Assembly (NCBI GenBank): GCA_040772085.1
Contig: JAXGYU010000001.1
Span: 310,001 to 374,000 of the forward strand
DNA from: JAXGMV01 sp040772085
GTDB taxonomy: Bacteria; Chloroflexota; Anaerolineae; Anaerolineales; Anaerolineaceae
Reading direction: 5' to 3'
Length of the DNA: 64,000 nucleotides
Positions within the stretch are counted from its first letter, which is position 1, and the number at the start of each line of letters is the position of its first letter. The notes under the pieces were generated by a model. The model was given only the letters and a program-made list of their open reading frames with translations. It searched no databases and was not told the origin of the DNA. Positions 25,291 through 33,422 of the stretch are shown in pieces. A program made the position numbers and the translations under genes.

Positions 25291-27879
25291 TCAGCACTCG
25301 CTGTAGCCGCAGGAGTAACACTTGCGGCAGCCTTCTTCATTGACGACCGACGCCTGACCGCACTCCGGACACAAGTCGCCGACCATGGGCAGCGCGCTTT
25401 GGCGTGCCTCGAAGAACACCGGCTCCTTCACCTCAGGCTGCTTCGGCACGTGGTGCTCATTCGCCGCCATAGCGGCAGCCGCCTCCCGCCTGGCTTGCTT
25501 CTTCTCCAGGTAATCTTCGATCACCTGCGCCAGTCCGTCTGGCAGTGAGCGGATGCGGTTGGGACCAAATCCCATCGACCGTCCGCCGCCAATGCCGATC
25601 AGTTGATTGACTACCTCACCCAGGCGCTTGTCCGGGTCAACTGGTGACGCCAGTCTGAGGATGTAGGAGATCAGCCGTCCGATGGCTTCAGAGACCGCGG
25701 CGGTATCCGAGCCGGCCTTGGCTGTATTGATGAAAACTTCAAAGGCATTGTGATTGCCATTCTCATTGATAGTTACGTACGCCTTGCCGAGCGGCGTCTC
25801 GACATTATAGGTAAACCCGGGCAGCATCTTCGGGCGGTATTTCTTGGTCGTCTGCCACAATGCCGGTTGCTCTTCAGCCTCAACGGGTTCGACCACCGCG
25901 TCGCCATTTTTCTTTTCAGCAGTGGCTTGCGTCTCCAGGACGACCACGTTGCGTGACCCGGTCACGTAGACAGTGATACCCTTGCAGCCCAGTTTCCAGG
26001 CCAGCATATAGGCGTTGGCTACGTCTTCCTGCGTCGCGTTCGAATCGAAATTGATGGTCTTGGAGAGGCTGTTATCAACGAAGGCCTGCATGGCTGCCTG
26101 CGTATAGACATGTTCCTCGGCGGTGATATCCGCGGAGACAACGAACACGTCGCGAATGTGCGCGGGAACGCCTTCGATTTCCTTGATCGAACCCTTCTTC
26201 ATCACTTCGTCCACGATCCGTTCGCGCTCTTCAGCGGAAAGACCGGCCTCGATCAGCGCTTTCTCAAACAGCGGGCTGGAATAGGTGAGCTGCAGGTCAT
26301 TGCCGTTGTCGTTGACATGGCGGATGTAAGCCAGCGCGAAGACCGGTTCGCAGCCATAACCTTCACAGCCCGCGACGGTCGCGATGGTGCCGGTTGGGGC
26401 AATGGTCGTTTGCGCCGCGTTGCGAATGCCATGCGCGAGAATGCCGGCCGTGATGCTCGCCCAGTCGATTTCCGGTCTGTCCCAGGTATGCTCATAGGGC
26501 AGGATGGGTTCGGGCGGCGTCCAGGTCATGTTGGCAGGATCATAGATGCTGCCTTCGATGGCGGGGAAGGTGCCGCGCTGCTTCGCCAGTTCAATCGACG
26601 TCTTCATGGCGTGATAGCGGATGAATTCCATCACCTGAGCGGCGAATTCCTGCCCCTCGGGTGAGCCGTAACGGATGCCGGTGTGATACATCAGATCAGC
26701 CAGACCCATCAGACCGAGCCCGATGCGGCGGGCTTTCAACGCCGCGACCTTGAGTTGCGGGACAGCGGGCACATACGCGTTGGCTTCAACCACATCATCA
26801 AGGAAGATGGTCGAGATCTCGGCGCTCTCGCGTAATTTTTCCCAGTCCACGGTGCCTTCAGGACCAAGGTGTTCGGCCAGATTGATCGAGCCCAGGCAGC
26901 AATTCTCATACGGGCCGAGCCATTGCTCGCCGCAGGGGTTCGTCGCCTCGAGCCGGTAAAGCTGCGGCACTGGGTTGGAGCGGTTGGCAGCGTCCAGGAA
27001 CAGCATACCGGGCTCGCCGTTGTGATGGGCTTGCTTGACGATGCTCTGGAACAGCTCGCGCGCTTTGACCTTTTTGTGAGTGATGACCGGCAGACCGACT
27101 TTTTCGGCATCTTCAATCACACCGTCAAAGGTGCGGTAGCGCGGATCCATGACATCCGGGAAGCGCAATTCCCAGTCGCTGTCACTTTCGACCGCTTCCA
27201 TGAAGGCATCGGTGACACCGACAGAAATGTTGAAGTTGGTAATCTGGTTCTCGTTCGTTTTGCAGGTGATGAATTCTTCCACATCCGGGTGGTCAATGCG
27301 CAGGACTGCCATGTTGGCGCCGCGGCGTGATCCACCCTGAGCGACCTCGCCGAAGGCGTGGTCATAAACGCGCAGGAAGCCGACAGGTCCGGTTGCCCGG
27401 CCAGCCGAGCTCTTGACATGGGTGCCGCCGGGGCGCAGTCGTGAGAAGGAGAAGCCGTTGCCGCCGCCGGTCTGCTGGATCAGCGCCGCGTCACGCAGGG
27501 TCTGGAAAATGCCATTTTCCTTCCGGCCCATATCGTCGGCGATTGGCAGGACGAAGCAGGCGGCTAACTGTCCGAGCGGTGTGCCGGCGCCAGTGAAGGT
27601 GGGTGAGTTCGGGAAGAATCGCCGGCTGGCGATCATCTCATAGAAATATTTGGCGCGCTCCTGCACGTCGCCATCCCAGGCCGTTTCAACTTTGGCAATA
27701 TTGTAGGCAACGCGCCACAGCATTTCCTCCACTGTTTCGCTGGGTTTGCCGTCGTTTCCGCGGCGCACATAGCGTTTCACCAGAACCTGGCGGGCATTGT
27801 CCGTCAGGTCCATTTGCATCAAGCCGTCAGGCATGGAAGACTCTTGTACAGCAGTAGTCGGGTTGTCTACTTCGTTCAT
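25291..27879 (-). CDS. nrdJ: Adenosylcobalamin-dependent (class II) ribonucleotide reductase
   Basis: 862 residues. It reduces ribonucleotides to deoxyribonucleotides with a radical made from adenosylcobalamin, which needs no oxygen. Motifs include GSRRGANMAVLRIDHPDVEE, NPCGEQWLG with NCCLGSINLAEH, and ATVAGCEGYGCEP. A TSCPD domain follows at about 690-790. The C-terminal tail CPECG...CRKCYSCGYSEC carries redox or zinc cysteines. The gene is 13 bp after nrdR and is controlled with it by two NrdR boxes. No cobalamin riboswitch was recognised upstream. Confidence 0.96.
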   Translation of the reverse strand: MNEVDNPTTAVQESSMPDGLMQMDLTDNARQVLVKRYVRRGNDGKPSETVEEMLWRVAYNIAKVETAWDGDVQERAKYFYEMIASRRFFPNSPTFTGAGTPLGQLAACFVLPIADDMGRKENGIFQTLRDAALIQQTGGGNGFSFSRLRPGGTHVKSSAGRATGPVGFLRVYDHAFGEVAQGGSRRGANMAVLRIDHPDVEEFITCKTNENQITNFNISVGVTDAFMEAVESDSDWELRFPDVMDPRYRTFDGVIEDAEKVGLPVITHKKVKARELFQSIVKQAHHNGEPGMLFLDAANRSNPVPQLYRLEATNPCGEQWLGPYENCCLGSINLAEHLGPEGTVDWEKLRESAEISTIFLDDVVEANAYVPAVPQLKVAALKARRIGLGLMGLADLMYHTGIRYGSPEGQEFAAQVMEFIRYHAMKTSIELAKQRGTFPAIEGSIYDPANMTWTPPEPILPYEHTWDRPEIDWASITAGILAHGIRNAAQTTIAPTGTIATVAGCEGYGCEPVFALAYIRHVNDNGNDLQLTYSSPLFEKALIEAGLSAEERERIVDEVMKKGSIKEIEGVPAHIRDVFVVSADITAEEHVYTQAAMQAFVDNSLSKTINFDSNATQEDVANAYMLAWKLGCKGITVYVTGSRNVVVLETQATAEKKNGDAVVEPVEAEEQPALWQTTKKYRPKMLPGFTYNVETPLGKAYVTINENGNHNAFEVFINTAKAGSDTAAVSEAIGRLISYILRLASPVDPDKRLGEVVNQLIGIGGGRSMGFGPNRIRSLPDGLAQVIEDYLEKKQARREAAAAMAANEHHVPKQPEVKEPVFFEARQSALPMVGDLCPECGQASVVNEEGCRKCYSCGYSEC

Positions 27880-27892
27880 GGCTACTCCTAAA

Positions 27893-28339
27893 TTATTCTA
27901 ATAAACTGTCAATTTCGTCGCGCAGGGCATGCAGGTCATCCAGGCGCAGGTAGACAATCGCGTAGCGGATGTACGCGATGTGATCCAGCCCTTTCAATCC
28001 TTCGATGACCATGTCACCCACAATACGGGAAGAAACTTCGGGTTTGCCTAGTTGTTGCAGTTTGGTTTCAATATTGCCGATCAGGCGGTCGATGTTGGAT
28101 GCCGAGACCGGCCGTTTGGCACAGGCGATGCGGATGCCACGCGTGAGCTTTTCACGGTCAAATTCTTCGCGACTGCCGTCCTGTTTGATCAGCAGCGGGG
28201 TGCCCTGAATGGCCCGCTCAAGGGTGCTGAAGCGCTGGTGGCATTTCTCACACTCACGCCGGCGGCGGATAGTGCCGCGGTTGTCGCTGGTAGTATCAAC
28301 GACGCGTGATTCTGTGTGATGGCAAAATGGACAAAGCAC
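27893..28339 (-). CDS. nrdR: Transcriptional repressor NrdR
   Basis: 148 residues. The N-terminal zinc ribbon has Cys3-x2-Cys6 (MLCPFCHH) and Cys30-x2-Cys33 (ECEKCHQRF), followed by an ATP-cone domain that senses ATP/dATP. NrdR represses ribonucleotide reductase genes. The frame is open 17 codons further upstream, but GTG at 28337-28339, preceded by AGAGGG, gives the canonical MxCPxC start. It is the first gene of the nrdR-nrdJ operon and faces its own NrdR boxes at 28385-28430. Confidence 0.96.
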   Translation of the reverse strand: MLCPFCHHTESRVVDTTSDNRGTIRRRRECEKCHQRFSTLERAIQGTPLLIKQDGSREEFDREKLTRGIRIACAKRPVSASNIDRLIGNIETKLQQLGKPEVSSRIVGDMVIEGLKGLDHIAYIRYAIVYLRLDDLHALRDEIDSLLE

Positions 28340-28384
28340 TGGCAACCCTCTTATTTGGTCTTTTACTAGATTCTGAATCAAAAA

Positions 28385-28400
28385 CCCCAATATATGGGGG
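28385..28400. promoter_or_regulatory. NrdR box 1
   Basis: The near-palindrome CCCCAATATATGGGG matches the core of NrdR boxes (C-W-A-T-A-T-A-T-x-G). It lies 46 bp upstream of the nrdR GTG start. Its centre is about 31 bp from box 2. Confidence 0.75.
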
Positions 28401-28416
28401 ATGTTGATATGTTATC

Positions 28417-28430
28417 CGCCTTATATGGCG
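28417..28430. promoter_or_regulatory. NrdR box 2
   Basis: CGCCTTATATGGCG is a second palindrome with the TATATGG core, three helical turns from box 1. Paired boxes at 31-32 bp are the typical NrdR operator arrangement. Confidence 0.75.
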
Positions 28431-28767
28431 CGTGAAGCTATTGTAGCATAGTGAATCAAGGCATGCAATAGCGATTTCACCCAATCTTGTTAAACTTTTT
28501 AAAAATATTTCATACACACAAGTGCGGCAGATCATTCTGATCGGTTCTGGCACCATTTTACAGATTTTTTGACCGATATGTAGGTAAAAATTGCGAAGAC
28601 CATGCTGAAACCCTGTATATTGGGGATTGGAATGTTCGTGTAGCAATCCGCTTAAATTCATCGCCAGGCTAACCTTAAAAATCTTCTGGCACGAAAATTG
28701 CCCTATTGATTGCCGGTTGCGTTAGAATATGCTGAATGGATGGAAATCTTAAGTTTTTACCTGCAGG
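28431..28767. other. AT-rich intergenic stretch, no gene seen
   Basis: Between the nrdR operator and the promoter of the parvulin lipoprotein. Open frames here have no Shine-Dalgarno sequence, no family resemblance and poor codon character. No riboswitch or RNA gene was recognised. Confidence 0.5.
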
Positions 28768-28773
28768 TATAAT
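28768..28773 (+). promoter_or_regulatory. -10 box of the parvulin lipoprotein gene, leaderless layout
   Basis: A perfect TATAAT ends 7 nt before the ATG at 28781, and there is no Shine-Dalgarno sequence. A good -35 box was not found. Confidence 0.5.
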
Positions 28774-28780
28774 CCAATGC

Positions 28781-29686
28781 ATGGAAATATTTAAGGCAAA
28801 ACGGCTGATCGTTACCGCGGCAATCGGCTTTGTGCTGCTGCTCTCAGCATGCAGACCGGATGCGCCGCAAGCAACGGATTTGCCCAGCCCTGAAGCAGTC
28901 AATCAGCCGCTGGCAACCGCGACGGTAGTCAGCGAGCCTTTTGCCATGCGTCTCGGGCTGGTATCGGTCAGCAAGCAGGAATTTCAGCATGAGCTTGAGC
29001 GCATCGCGAAATCAGCCGCAGCACTTGCGTCGACACTGACAGCAGATGAGCAGAAGCAGCGGGTGATTGACGAGTTCACCGGTCAACTGTTGTTGGCGAA
29101 CGCGGCGCATCAGCAGGGTTATCAACCGGATTCTGCCGCGCTGGAGGCTAGTTACACACAAGTGGTTGAAGCCAGGGGCGGGGAAGAGCCATTCAACCAA
29201 TGGCTCTCTGAGAATTACTATGATGAAGAAGAATTCAAAGCTGCGCTGGCGAGACAAATTGCAGCCAACTGGATGAAAGCGCGGATATTCGCTGACCTTG
29301 GCACATCAGCCGAGCAAATCCATGCCCTGCAGATTCTGGTGCAGGATGAGGCTGAAGCGCAGCAGTTGTTGCGGCAATTGCAGGCAGGCATAGAGTTCCA
29401 GGGCTTGGCAGATCAGTATGACCCGCTGACGCATGGCGATCTCGGCTGGTTCCCGCGCGGTTATCTCACCCAGCCTGAACTGGACGCCCCCGCGTTCTCG
29501 CTGCAACCCGGCGGTTATAGCGGCGTCATCAAAACGTCAATCGGCTATCACATCCTTTACGCTCTCGAAAGGGAATCCGCCCGGGAATTAAGCCCTGACG
29601 CGTTGAGCAGCCTGCAGCACACTGCATTGCTGAAATGGGTGGAGCAGCAGAAGCAGAGCAGCACGATCGAGATGGAGATTGACTAA
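28781..29686 (+). CDS. Parvulin-type peptidyl-prolyl isomerase lipoprotein
   Basis: About 301 residues. The signal peptide ends at lipobox LLSAC. A SurA/PrsA-like helical N-domain follows (about 60-185), then a parvulin PPIase domain (about 185-280) with HALQILVQDEAEAQQLL, GDLGWFPRG, PAFSLQPGG and VIKTSIGYHILY. It is a likely extracytoplasmic folding factor, analogous to PrsA in Gram-positive bacteria. A Met 15 codons upstream is in frame, but a perfect TATAAT lies between the two, so ATG 28781 is chosen. The next gene starts 17 bp downstream. Confidence 0.9.
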   Translation: MEIFKAKRLIVTAAIGFVLLLSACRPDAPQATDLPSPEAVNQPLATATVVSEPFAMRLGLVSVSKQEFQHELERIAKSAAALASTLTADEQKQRVIDEFTGQLLLANAAHQQGYQPDSAALEASYTQVVEARGGEEPFNQWLSENYYDEEEFKAALARQIAANWMKARIFADLGTSAEQIHALQILVQDEAEAQQLLRQLQAGIEFQGLADQYDPLTHGDLGWFPRGYLTQPELDAPAFSLQPGGYSGVIKTSIGYHILYALERESARELSPDALSSLQHTALLKWVEQQKQSSTIEMEID

Positions 29687-29703
29687 GCGGATGGTGCGGA
29701 CGC

Positions 29704-30444
29704 ATGTTTGATCACTCCGAAGTCTGGCAGCGCGACAACCGGTCGAGACGACGGGTCAACAGCGTCTGGAATTGCCTGACGGTGATGGTCATGCTGACGA
29801 CGCTGCCGGTGGTCTTTGTCGCCTTCCTGATTTACATGTATCCGTACAGCAACCTCAATCCATTCCCGCCGCCGCAGCATGAGTTGTTCCCATCGGTGGT
29901 GCAGGTGACCCCAGGCGCGACTGAAAATGCTGCTGCTCCGACACCTTTCCTGCCTTCCTTCAGTACGGATACCGCTGTCACGCTTGTCGCGCCAACAGCA
30001 CAGCCAGACGTCGTTCAGCCGCCTGCGATGACTGCCACACCCGCTGAACCGGACTTCAACCCCAGCTACGCCATTCAGAACGCCCCGGACAGCATAGACG
30101 CGCTGCTGATCAACCCCTCCCGTTCGGACTGTAAATGGATGGGCGTTGGCGGTCAGGTGCTGACGATCGATAAAAGGCCTCGTACAGGCGTTCTGGTCGA
30201 GATGGGCGGTACGCTGGGCGACAATACGATCGATCTGGAGAGTCTGTCAGGCACTTCTATCCAGTATGGACCGGCAGGGTATGAATTTACTTTAGCCGAT
30301 ATGCCAATCGCGTCCTTCCAGACGCTCTGGATCCGGTTAATCGATGAGACCGGCAAGCCGCTCTCAGAGCGGACCTATCTCACAACGATCGATGCCTGTG
30401 AGAAAAATCTGACTATTGTTAACTTCATAGAAATTCGCCCGTAA
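29704..30444 (+). CDS. Single-pass membrane protein with low-complexity linker, unknown
   Basis: 246 residues. A basic cytoplasmic N-terminus precedes one transmembrane helix (about 22-46), a Pro/Thr/Ala-rich linker (about 50-120) and a compact C-terminal domain (about 125-246). That domain contains two Cys (SDCKWMG and DACEKNLT) and a beta-rich pattern. I do not recognise a family. It is 17 bp downstream of the parvulin gene and probably cotranscribed, so a role outside the membrane is likely. Confidence 0.75.
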   Translation: MFDHSEVWQRDNRSRRRVNSVWNCLTVMVMLTTLPVVFVAFLIYMYPYSNLNPFPPPQHELFPSVVQVTPGATENAAAPTPFLPSFSTDTAVTLVAPTAQPDVVQPPAMTATPAEPDFNPSYAIQNAPDSIDALLINPSRSDCKWMGVGGQVLTIDKRPRTGVLVEMGGTLGDNTIDLESLSGTSIQYGPAGYEFTLADMPIASFQTLWIRLIDETGKPLSERTYLTTIDACEKNLTIVNFIEIRP

Positions 30445-30486
30445 GGGAGGGCTAGTCAACCGGCAATTTACCGCAATAGTGCGCGG

Positions 30487-31278
30487 TTATTTTGAGCGTT
30501 GCCGGACAGCTTCGAACAGCAGGATCGATCCCGCGATTGCGGCGTTCAAGGATTCAAACTTTCCCGGCATCGGGATGCTGACGGACTGGCTTGCCATCCG
30601 CCGACCTTCCGACGAAGGGCCTTCGGCTTCGCTGCCGATCAGCAGCGCGACTGGCGCATTCAGATTCGCGTCCCAATAAGGAATCTCCGCTTCAGCCTCA
30701 GCCATCATTACGGTCAGAGGTGGGTCCCTCCGCAGACAAGTCTGTTCGATTTCATCCCAGCTAAGCTGCTGGACAGGCAGATGAAAGTGGGCGCCCATGC
30801 CGGCGCGGATGACTTTTGGTGACCAGACATCCACGGACTGGGGTGAAACCAGACATAGCTGAACGCCAGCGGATGCCGCCGAGCGCAGCAAGGTGCCAAG
30901 ATTCCCCGGGTCGCGGATGTTATCGGCGATCAGGACAAAATCAAGGTTCTTCTGATGGGTGTAAACCGGGCGAGTAAAAACCGCGATCAATCCCTGGCTG
31001 GTTTCTGTGCCGGCAACCCGCTGCATCAGCTCCGGGCTGAGCACGAATTTCTCAGGGGATGTAACTGCATCAACGATTTTCGACCCGCGTTGTCCCAGGT
31101 CCTCCGCGTAAAAAAGGGAGACCGGTTGCCAGCCTTCGGCGACGGCATCTTCGACCAGCCGGATGCCTTCTGCGATAAACAGCCCTGCTTCATCACGCGT
31201 CGTGCGGTCAGCCAGCAGTTTGCGCAGCCATTTAATTTTTGGATTTGAGATTGATGATATATATGATGTGGTAGTCAT
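30487..31278 (-). CDS. TrmH/SpoU-family RNA 2'-O-methyltransferase
   Basis: 263 residues. The N-terminal substrate-binding domain SNPKIKWLRKLLADRTTRDE is followed by a SPOUT knot domain with motif 1 NIRDPGNLGTLLRSA, motif 2 LLIGSEAEGPS and motif 3 IPMPGKFESLNAAIAGSI. These enzymes use SAM to methylate ribose 2'-OH in rRNA or tRNA. The exact target is not readable. It overlaps the upstream macro-domain gene by 4 bp (ATGA). Confidence 0.93.
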   Translation of the reverse strand: MTTTSYISSISNPKIKWLRKLLADRTTRDEAGLFIAEGIRLVEDAVAEGWQPVSLFYAEDLGQRGSKIVDAVTSPEKFVLSPELMQRVAGTETSQGLIAVFTRPVYTHQKNLDFVLIADNIRDPGNLGTLLRSAASAGVQLCLVSPQSVDVWSPKVIRAGMGAHFHLPVQQLSWDEIEQTCLRRDPPLTVMMAEAEAEIPYWDANLNAPVALLIGSEAEGPSSEGRRMASQSVSIPMPGKFESLNAAIAGSILLFEAVRQRSK

Positions 31279-31838
31279 CTCTGCTTCACAGTCAGATCGA
31301 ACACGTCTATAAAGGTCTCCAGCACGGCCGTATCAAACAGAACTATTTTGATTAGCATATCACAAGGTTCGGCAGTTTTCGCAGTCAGAAAAACATCAGC
31401 GTAAACCTGGGCGACGAGTTCAGTCGGAACACGATAAATCCCGCAGGAAATGGCTGGCAACGATAAGCAGCCGACCTTCAAATCTCGGGCAGTGCCAATA
31501 GCAGCGTTCAACGTTTTCCGCAGTTTGTTTGCTTCATCACCGCTGCCCATGATCGGTCCGACAGCATGGATGACATATTTTGCTGGCAGCTCACCGGCAC
31601 CAGTCACAGCAGGGCGGTCGTGTGCAGCATCACCATGCCGGACGATCCAGTCGTCGCTTTCACGCTGGATGATCGCGCCGCCTGCATGGGCGATAGCAGC
31701 GGCTACGCCGCCGCCATGCTGCAACGCGCTATTGGCAGCATTGACGATGGCGTCCGCCGGCTCGCGAGTGATATCACCGTGGATCATGTGAATTTTCTCA
31801 AATGTCGCTGATGGATAGGTTCGTATCAGACTATTCAT
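31275..31838 (-). CDS. Macro domain protein (ADP-ribose-binding, probable deacetylase)
   Basis: About 187 residues, a single macro domain. HGDITREPADAIVNAANS and GGGVAAAIAHAGG form the ADP-ribose site, and LPAISCGIYRVP is the catalytic loop region of MacroD/YmdB-type O-acetyl-ADP-ribose deacetylases. A TTG five codons upstream is in frame; ATG 31838 is chosen because GGGGTGA precedes it. The stop overlaps the methyltransferase start by 4 bp, so the two genes are translationally coupled. Confidence 0.92.
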   Translation of the reverse strand: MNSLIRTYPSATFEKIHMIHGDITREPADAIVNAANSALQHGGGVAAAIAHAGGAIIQRESDDWIVRHGDAAHDRPAVTGAGELPAKYVIHAVGPIMGSGDEANKLRKTLNAAIGTARDLKVGCLSLPAISCGIYRVPTELVAQVYADVFLTAKTAEPCDMLIKIVLFDTAVLETFIDVFDLTVKQR

Positions 31839-31852
31839 ATTCACCCCAAACA

Positions 31853-31882
31853 AAAGTCCTGTCAGCTTGCTGACAGGACTTT
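31853..31882 (-). terminator. infC-rpmI-rplT operon terminator
   Basis: A 14-bp perfect stem AAAGTCCTGTCAGC / GCTGACAGGACTTT with a tiny loop. Read on the minus strand it is followed by TTGTTTG. It sits between rplT and the macro-domain start codon. Confidence 0.8.
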
Positions 31883-31942
31883 GAGCTTATTTCATTTGCT
31901 CCTGGTGCGGATGAAACCAGATTCGGTCGCTTTACTGGCTAT

Positions 31943-32293
31943 CTAGGCATCCAGCGCCTTGGAAACGATGCTCGCGAACACTTTGGGTTCACGCACTGCC
32001 AGGTCAGCCAACATTTTCCGGTTAAGGGTGATGTTTGCTTTGCGCATGGCGCCGATAAAGCGGCTGTAGCTGATGCCATTAAGGCGGGCGCCAGCATTGA
32101 TGCGTGCGATCCAGAGTTTGCGAAGATCACGTTTGCGGGCACGGCGGTCACGATATGCGTACCAGAGACCCTTCATCAGGGATTCGTTGGCACGGCGGAA
32201 CAACTTGCTCTTCGTTCCGCGCTGACCTTGTGTCAGTTTCAAAACTTTCTTATGTTTGAAGCGTCCTTGCGGACCACCTTTTACTCTTGCCAT
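31943..32293 (-). CDS. rplT: Large ribosomal subunit protein bL20
   Basis: 116 residues, very basic. MARVKGGP at the start and RRRDLRKLW-like helical segments are typical of bL20, which binds 23S rRNA domain II early in assembly. It is the last gene of infC-rpmI-rplT, with AAGGAG before the ATG. In other bacteria L20 or the leader regulates this operon; no L20 pseudoknot was identified here. Confidence 0.98.
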   Translation of the reverse strand: MARVKGGPQGRFKHKKVLKLTQGQRGTKSKLFRRANESLMKGLWYAYRDRRARKRDLRKLWIARINAGARLNGISYSRFIGAMRKANITLNRKMLADLAVREPKVFASIVSKALDA

Positions 32294-32383
32294 TTCAAGC
32301 TCCTTTGCCTACCCCTGGGCGCCAGTATCAGATTTGATACTCGTTGTGAGCACCCAACAGTGACACTAATCCGGATGTCCCGT

Positions 32384-32611
32384 TTACTCCATATTGGGGG
32401 CGAGACGACGAACACGCTTGATGATGCGTTTTGCTTTCACGGGCACCATCTCGTCCAACTGGTATTTTGTCCGCTGAGAGGTGCGGCGGCGCAGATGGCT
32501 TTTACCGCCCTTGGTGCGAACAAGCATACCGGACCCGGTCAGGCGGAACCTTTTGGAGGTTGCTTTATGGGTCTTCAATTTGATTTTTGTTGCACTTTGT
32601 TTCCTTGGCAC
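32384..32611 (-). CDS. rpmI: Large ribosomal subunit protein bL35
   Basis: 75 residues with a GTG start. MPRKQSATKIKLKTHKATSK and the C-terminal RRVRRLAPN are typical for bL35. Basic and glycine-containing, it binds 23S rRNA. It lies between infC and rplT in the canonical order; a 90-bp gap to rplT holds no gene. Confidence 0.97.
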   Translation of the reverse strand: MPRKQSATKIKLKTHKATSKRFRLTGSGMLVRTKGGKSHLRRRTSQRTKYQLDEMVPVKAKRIIKRVRRLAPNME

Positions 32612-32716
32612 GTTGTTACTCCTGTTCTATAGCAGTGTGCGACCGAAATGCACGAACCGCAATTATACACCGAACTCAAGCGGCGCGGGAAGGTTTTACG
32701 GCAAATAGGTTGGTTA

Positions 32717-33250
32717 TCAGGCTGCTTTTTTCTTGCCGGGCTTGGCAGGGCTGAGCACCATATTCATGACCTTACCTTCCATATTAGGTGCCTGCTCCAC
32801 AGTCGCCAGATCGGCAAGTTCTTCAGCGATCTCACGTAAATCTTCGAGGGCTAGTTCCGGGTAGGTGATTTCACGGCCGCGGAACCTGACGGTCACTTTA
32901 ACTTTCATGCCATCTTCGAGCCACCTGCGAGCATCACGGACTTTGAATGAACGGTGATGGTCATTGGTTTTTGGCCGCAGTCTGATTTCTTTGATTTCAA
33001 TCTTGGTCTGCGCTTTCTTGGCTTCTCGTTCCTTCTTGGTGCGTTCATAAAGGAACTTGCCAAAATCCATGACACGGCAAACCGGCGGTTCGGCGTTGGA
33101 AGAGACCTCTACCAAATCGAGGTTTGCGTCGAATGCGATTTTCAGCGCTTCTTTTGTGGGGACCACCCCAAGATTCTCACCTTGAGGACCAATCAGCCGG
33201 ACTTCAGCAGCTCGAATTGTTTCATTGACAGGAAAATTTGTTGTACTAAT
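32717..33250 (-). CDS. infC: Translation initiation factor IF-3, AUU start
   Basis: 177 residues if translation begins at AUU (33248-33250). The first ATG/GTG/TTG-type start is a GTG at 33166, which would give a 149-residue protein lacking the conserved N-terminal beta strand. Reading upstream in frame gives NETIRAAEVRLIGPQGENLG, the standard IF-3 N-terminus, back to an in-frame TAA 18 bases before the AUU. AAAGGG lies 8 nt before the AUU. A non-canonical AUU start is the hallmark of infC in E. coli, where IF-3 represses its own translation. Confidence 0.93.
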   Translation of the reverse strand: MSTTNFPVNETIRAAEVRLIGPQGENLGVVPTKEALKIAFDANLDLVEVSSNAEPPVCRVMDFGKFLYERTKKEREAKKAQTKIEIKEIRLRPKTNDHHRSFKVRDARRWLEDGMKVKVTVRFRGREITYPELALEDLREIAEELADLATVEQAPNMEGKVMNMVLSPAKPGKKKAA

Positions 33251-33297
33251 AGCAGTGACCCTTTCTTATGCGATCATAAATTGAAGTTAATGTTGAA

Positions 33298-33326
33298 AAT
33301 ATACCATAGGTTGCGAGCGCGGGCAA
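33298..33326 (-). promoter_or_regulatory. Promoter of infC-rpmI-rplT
   Basis: On the minus strand TTGCCC (33321-33326), 17 bp, TATATT (33298-33303). The start would give a leader of about 40 nt before the AUU. Confidence 0.6.
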
Positions 33327-33365
33327 TAATTCACCTTATAGTTCTTCAACAATGGTGGCATCAGT

Positions 33366-33403
33366 AAATAAAAAAGCGGGTGCATTTGAATAATGCACCC
33401 GCT
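33366..33403 (-). terminator. thrS intrinsic terminator
   Basis: A 12-bp stem AGCGGGTGCATT / AATGCACCCGCT (33375-33386, 33392-33403). Read on the minus strand it is followed by a run of six T residues. It lies just after the thrS stop. Confidence 0.85.
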
Positions 33404-33422
33404 ATGTACGACTTATGTAGTC

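Noticed and set aside
28296..28661. Minus-strand frame of 121 codons upstream of nrdR
   Set aside because: It overlaps the NrdR boxes and the nrdR start, with no ribosome-binding site or resemblance to a family.
28340..28780. Cobalamin riboswitch before nrdJ
   Set aside because: No B12-box-like sequence is present; the paired NrdR boxes explain regulation.
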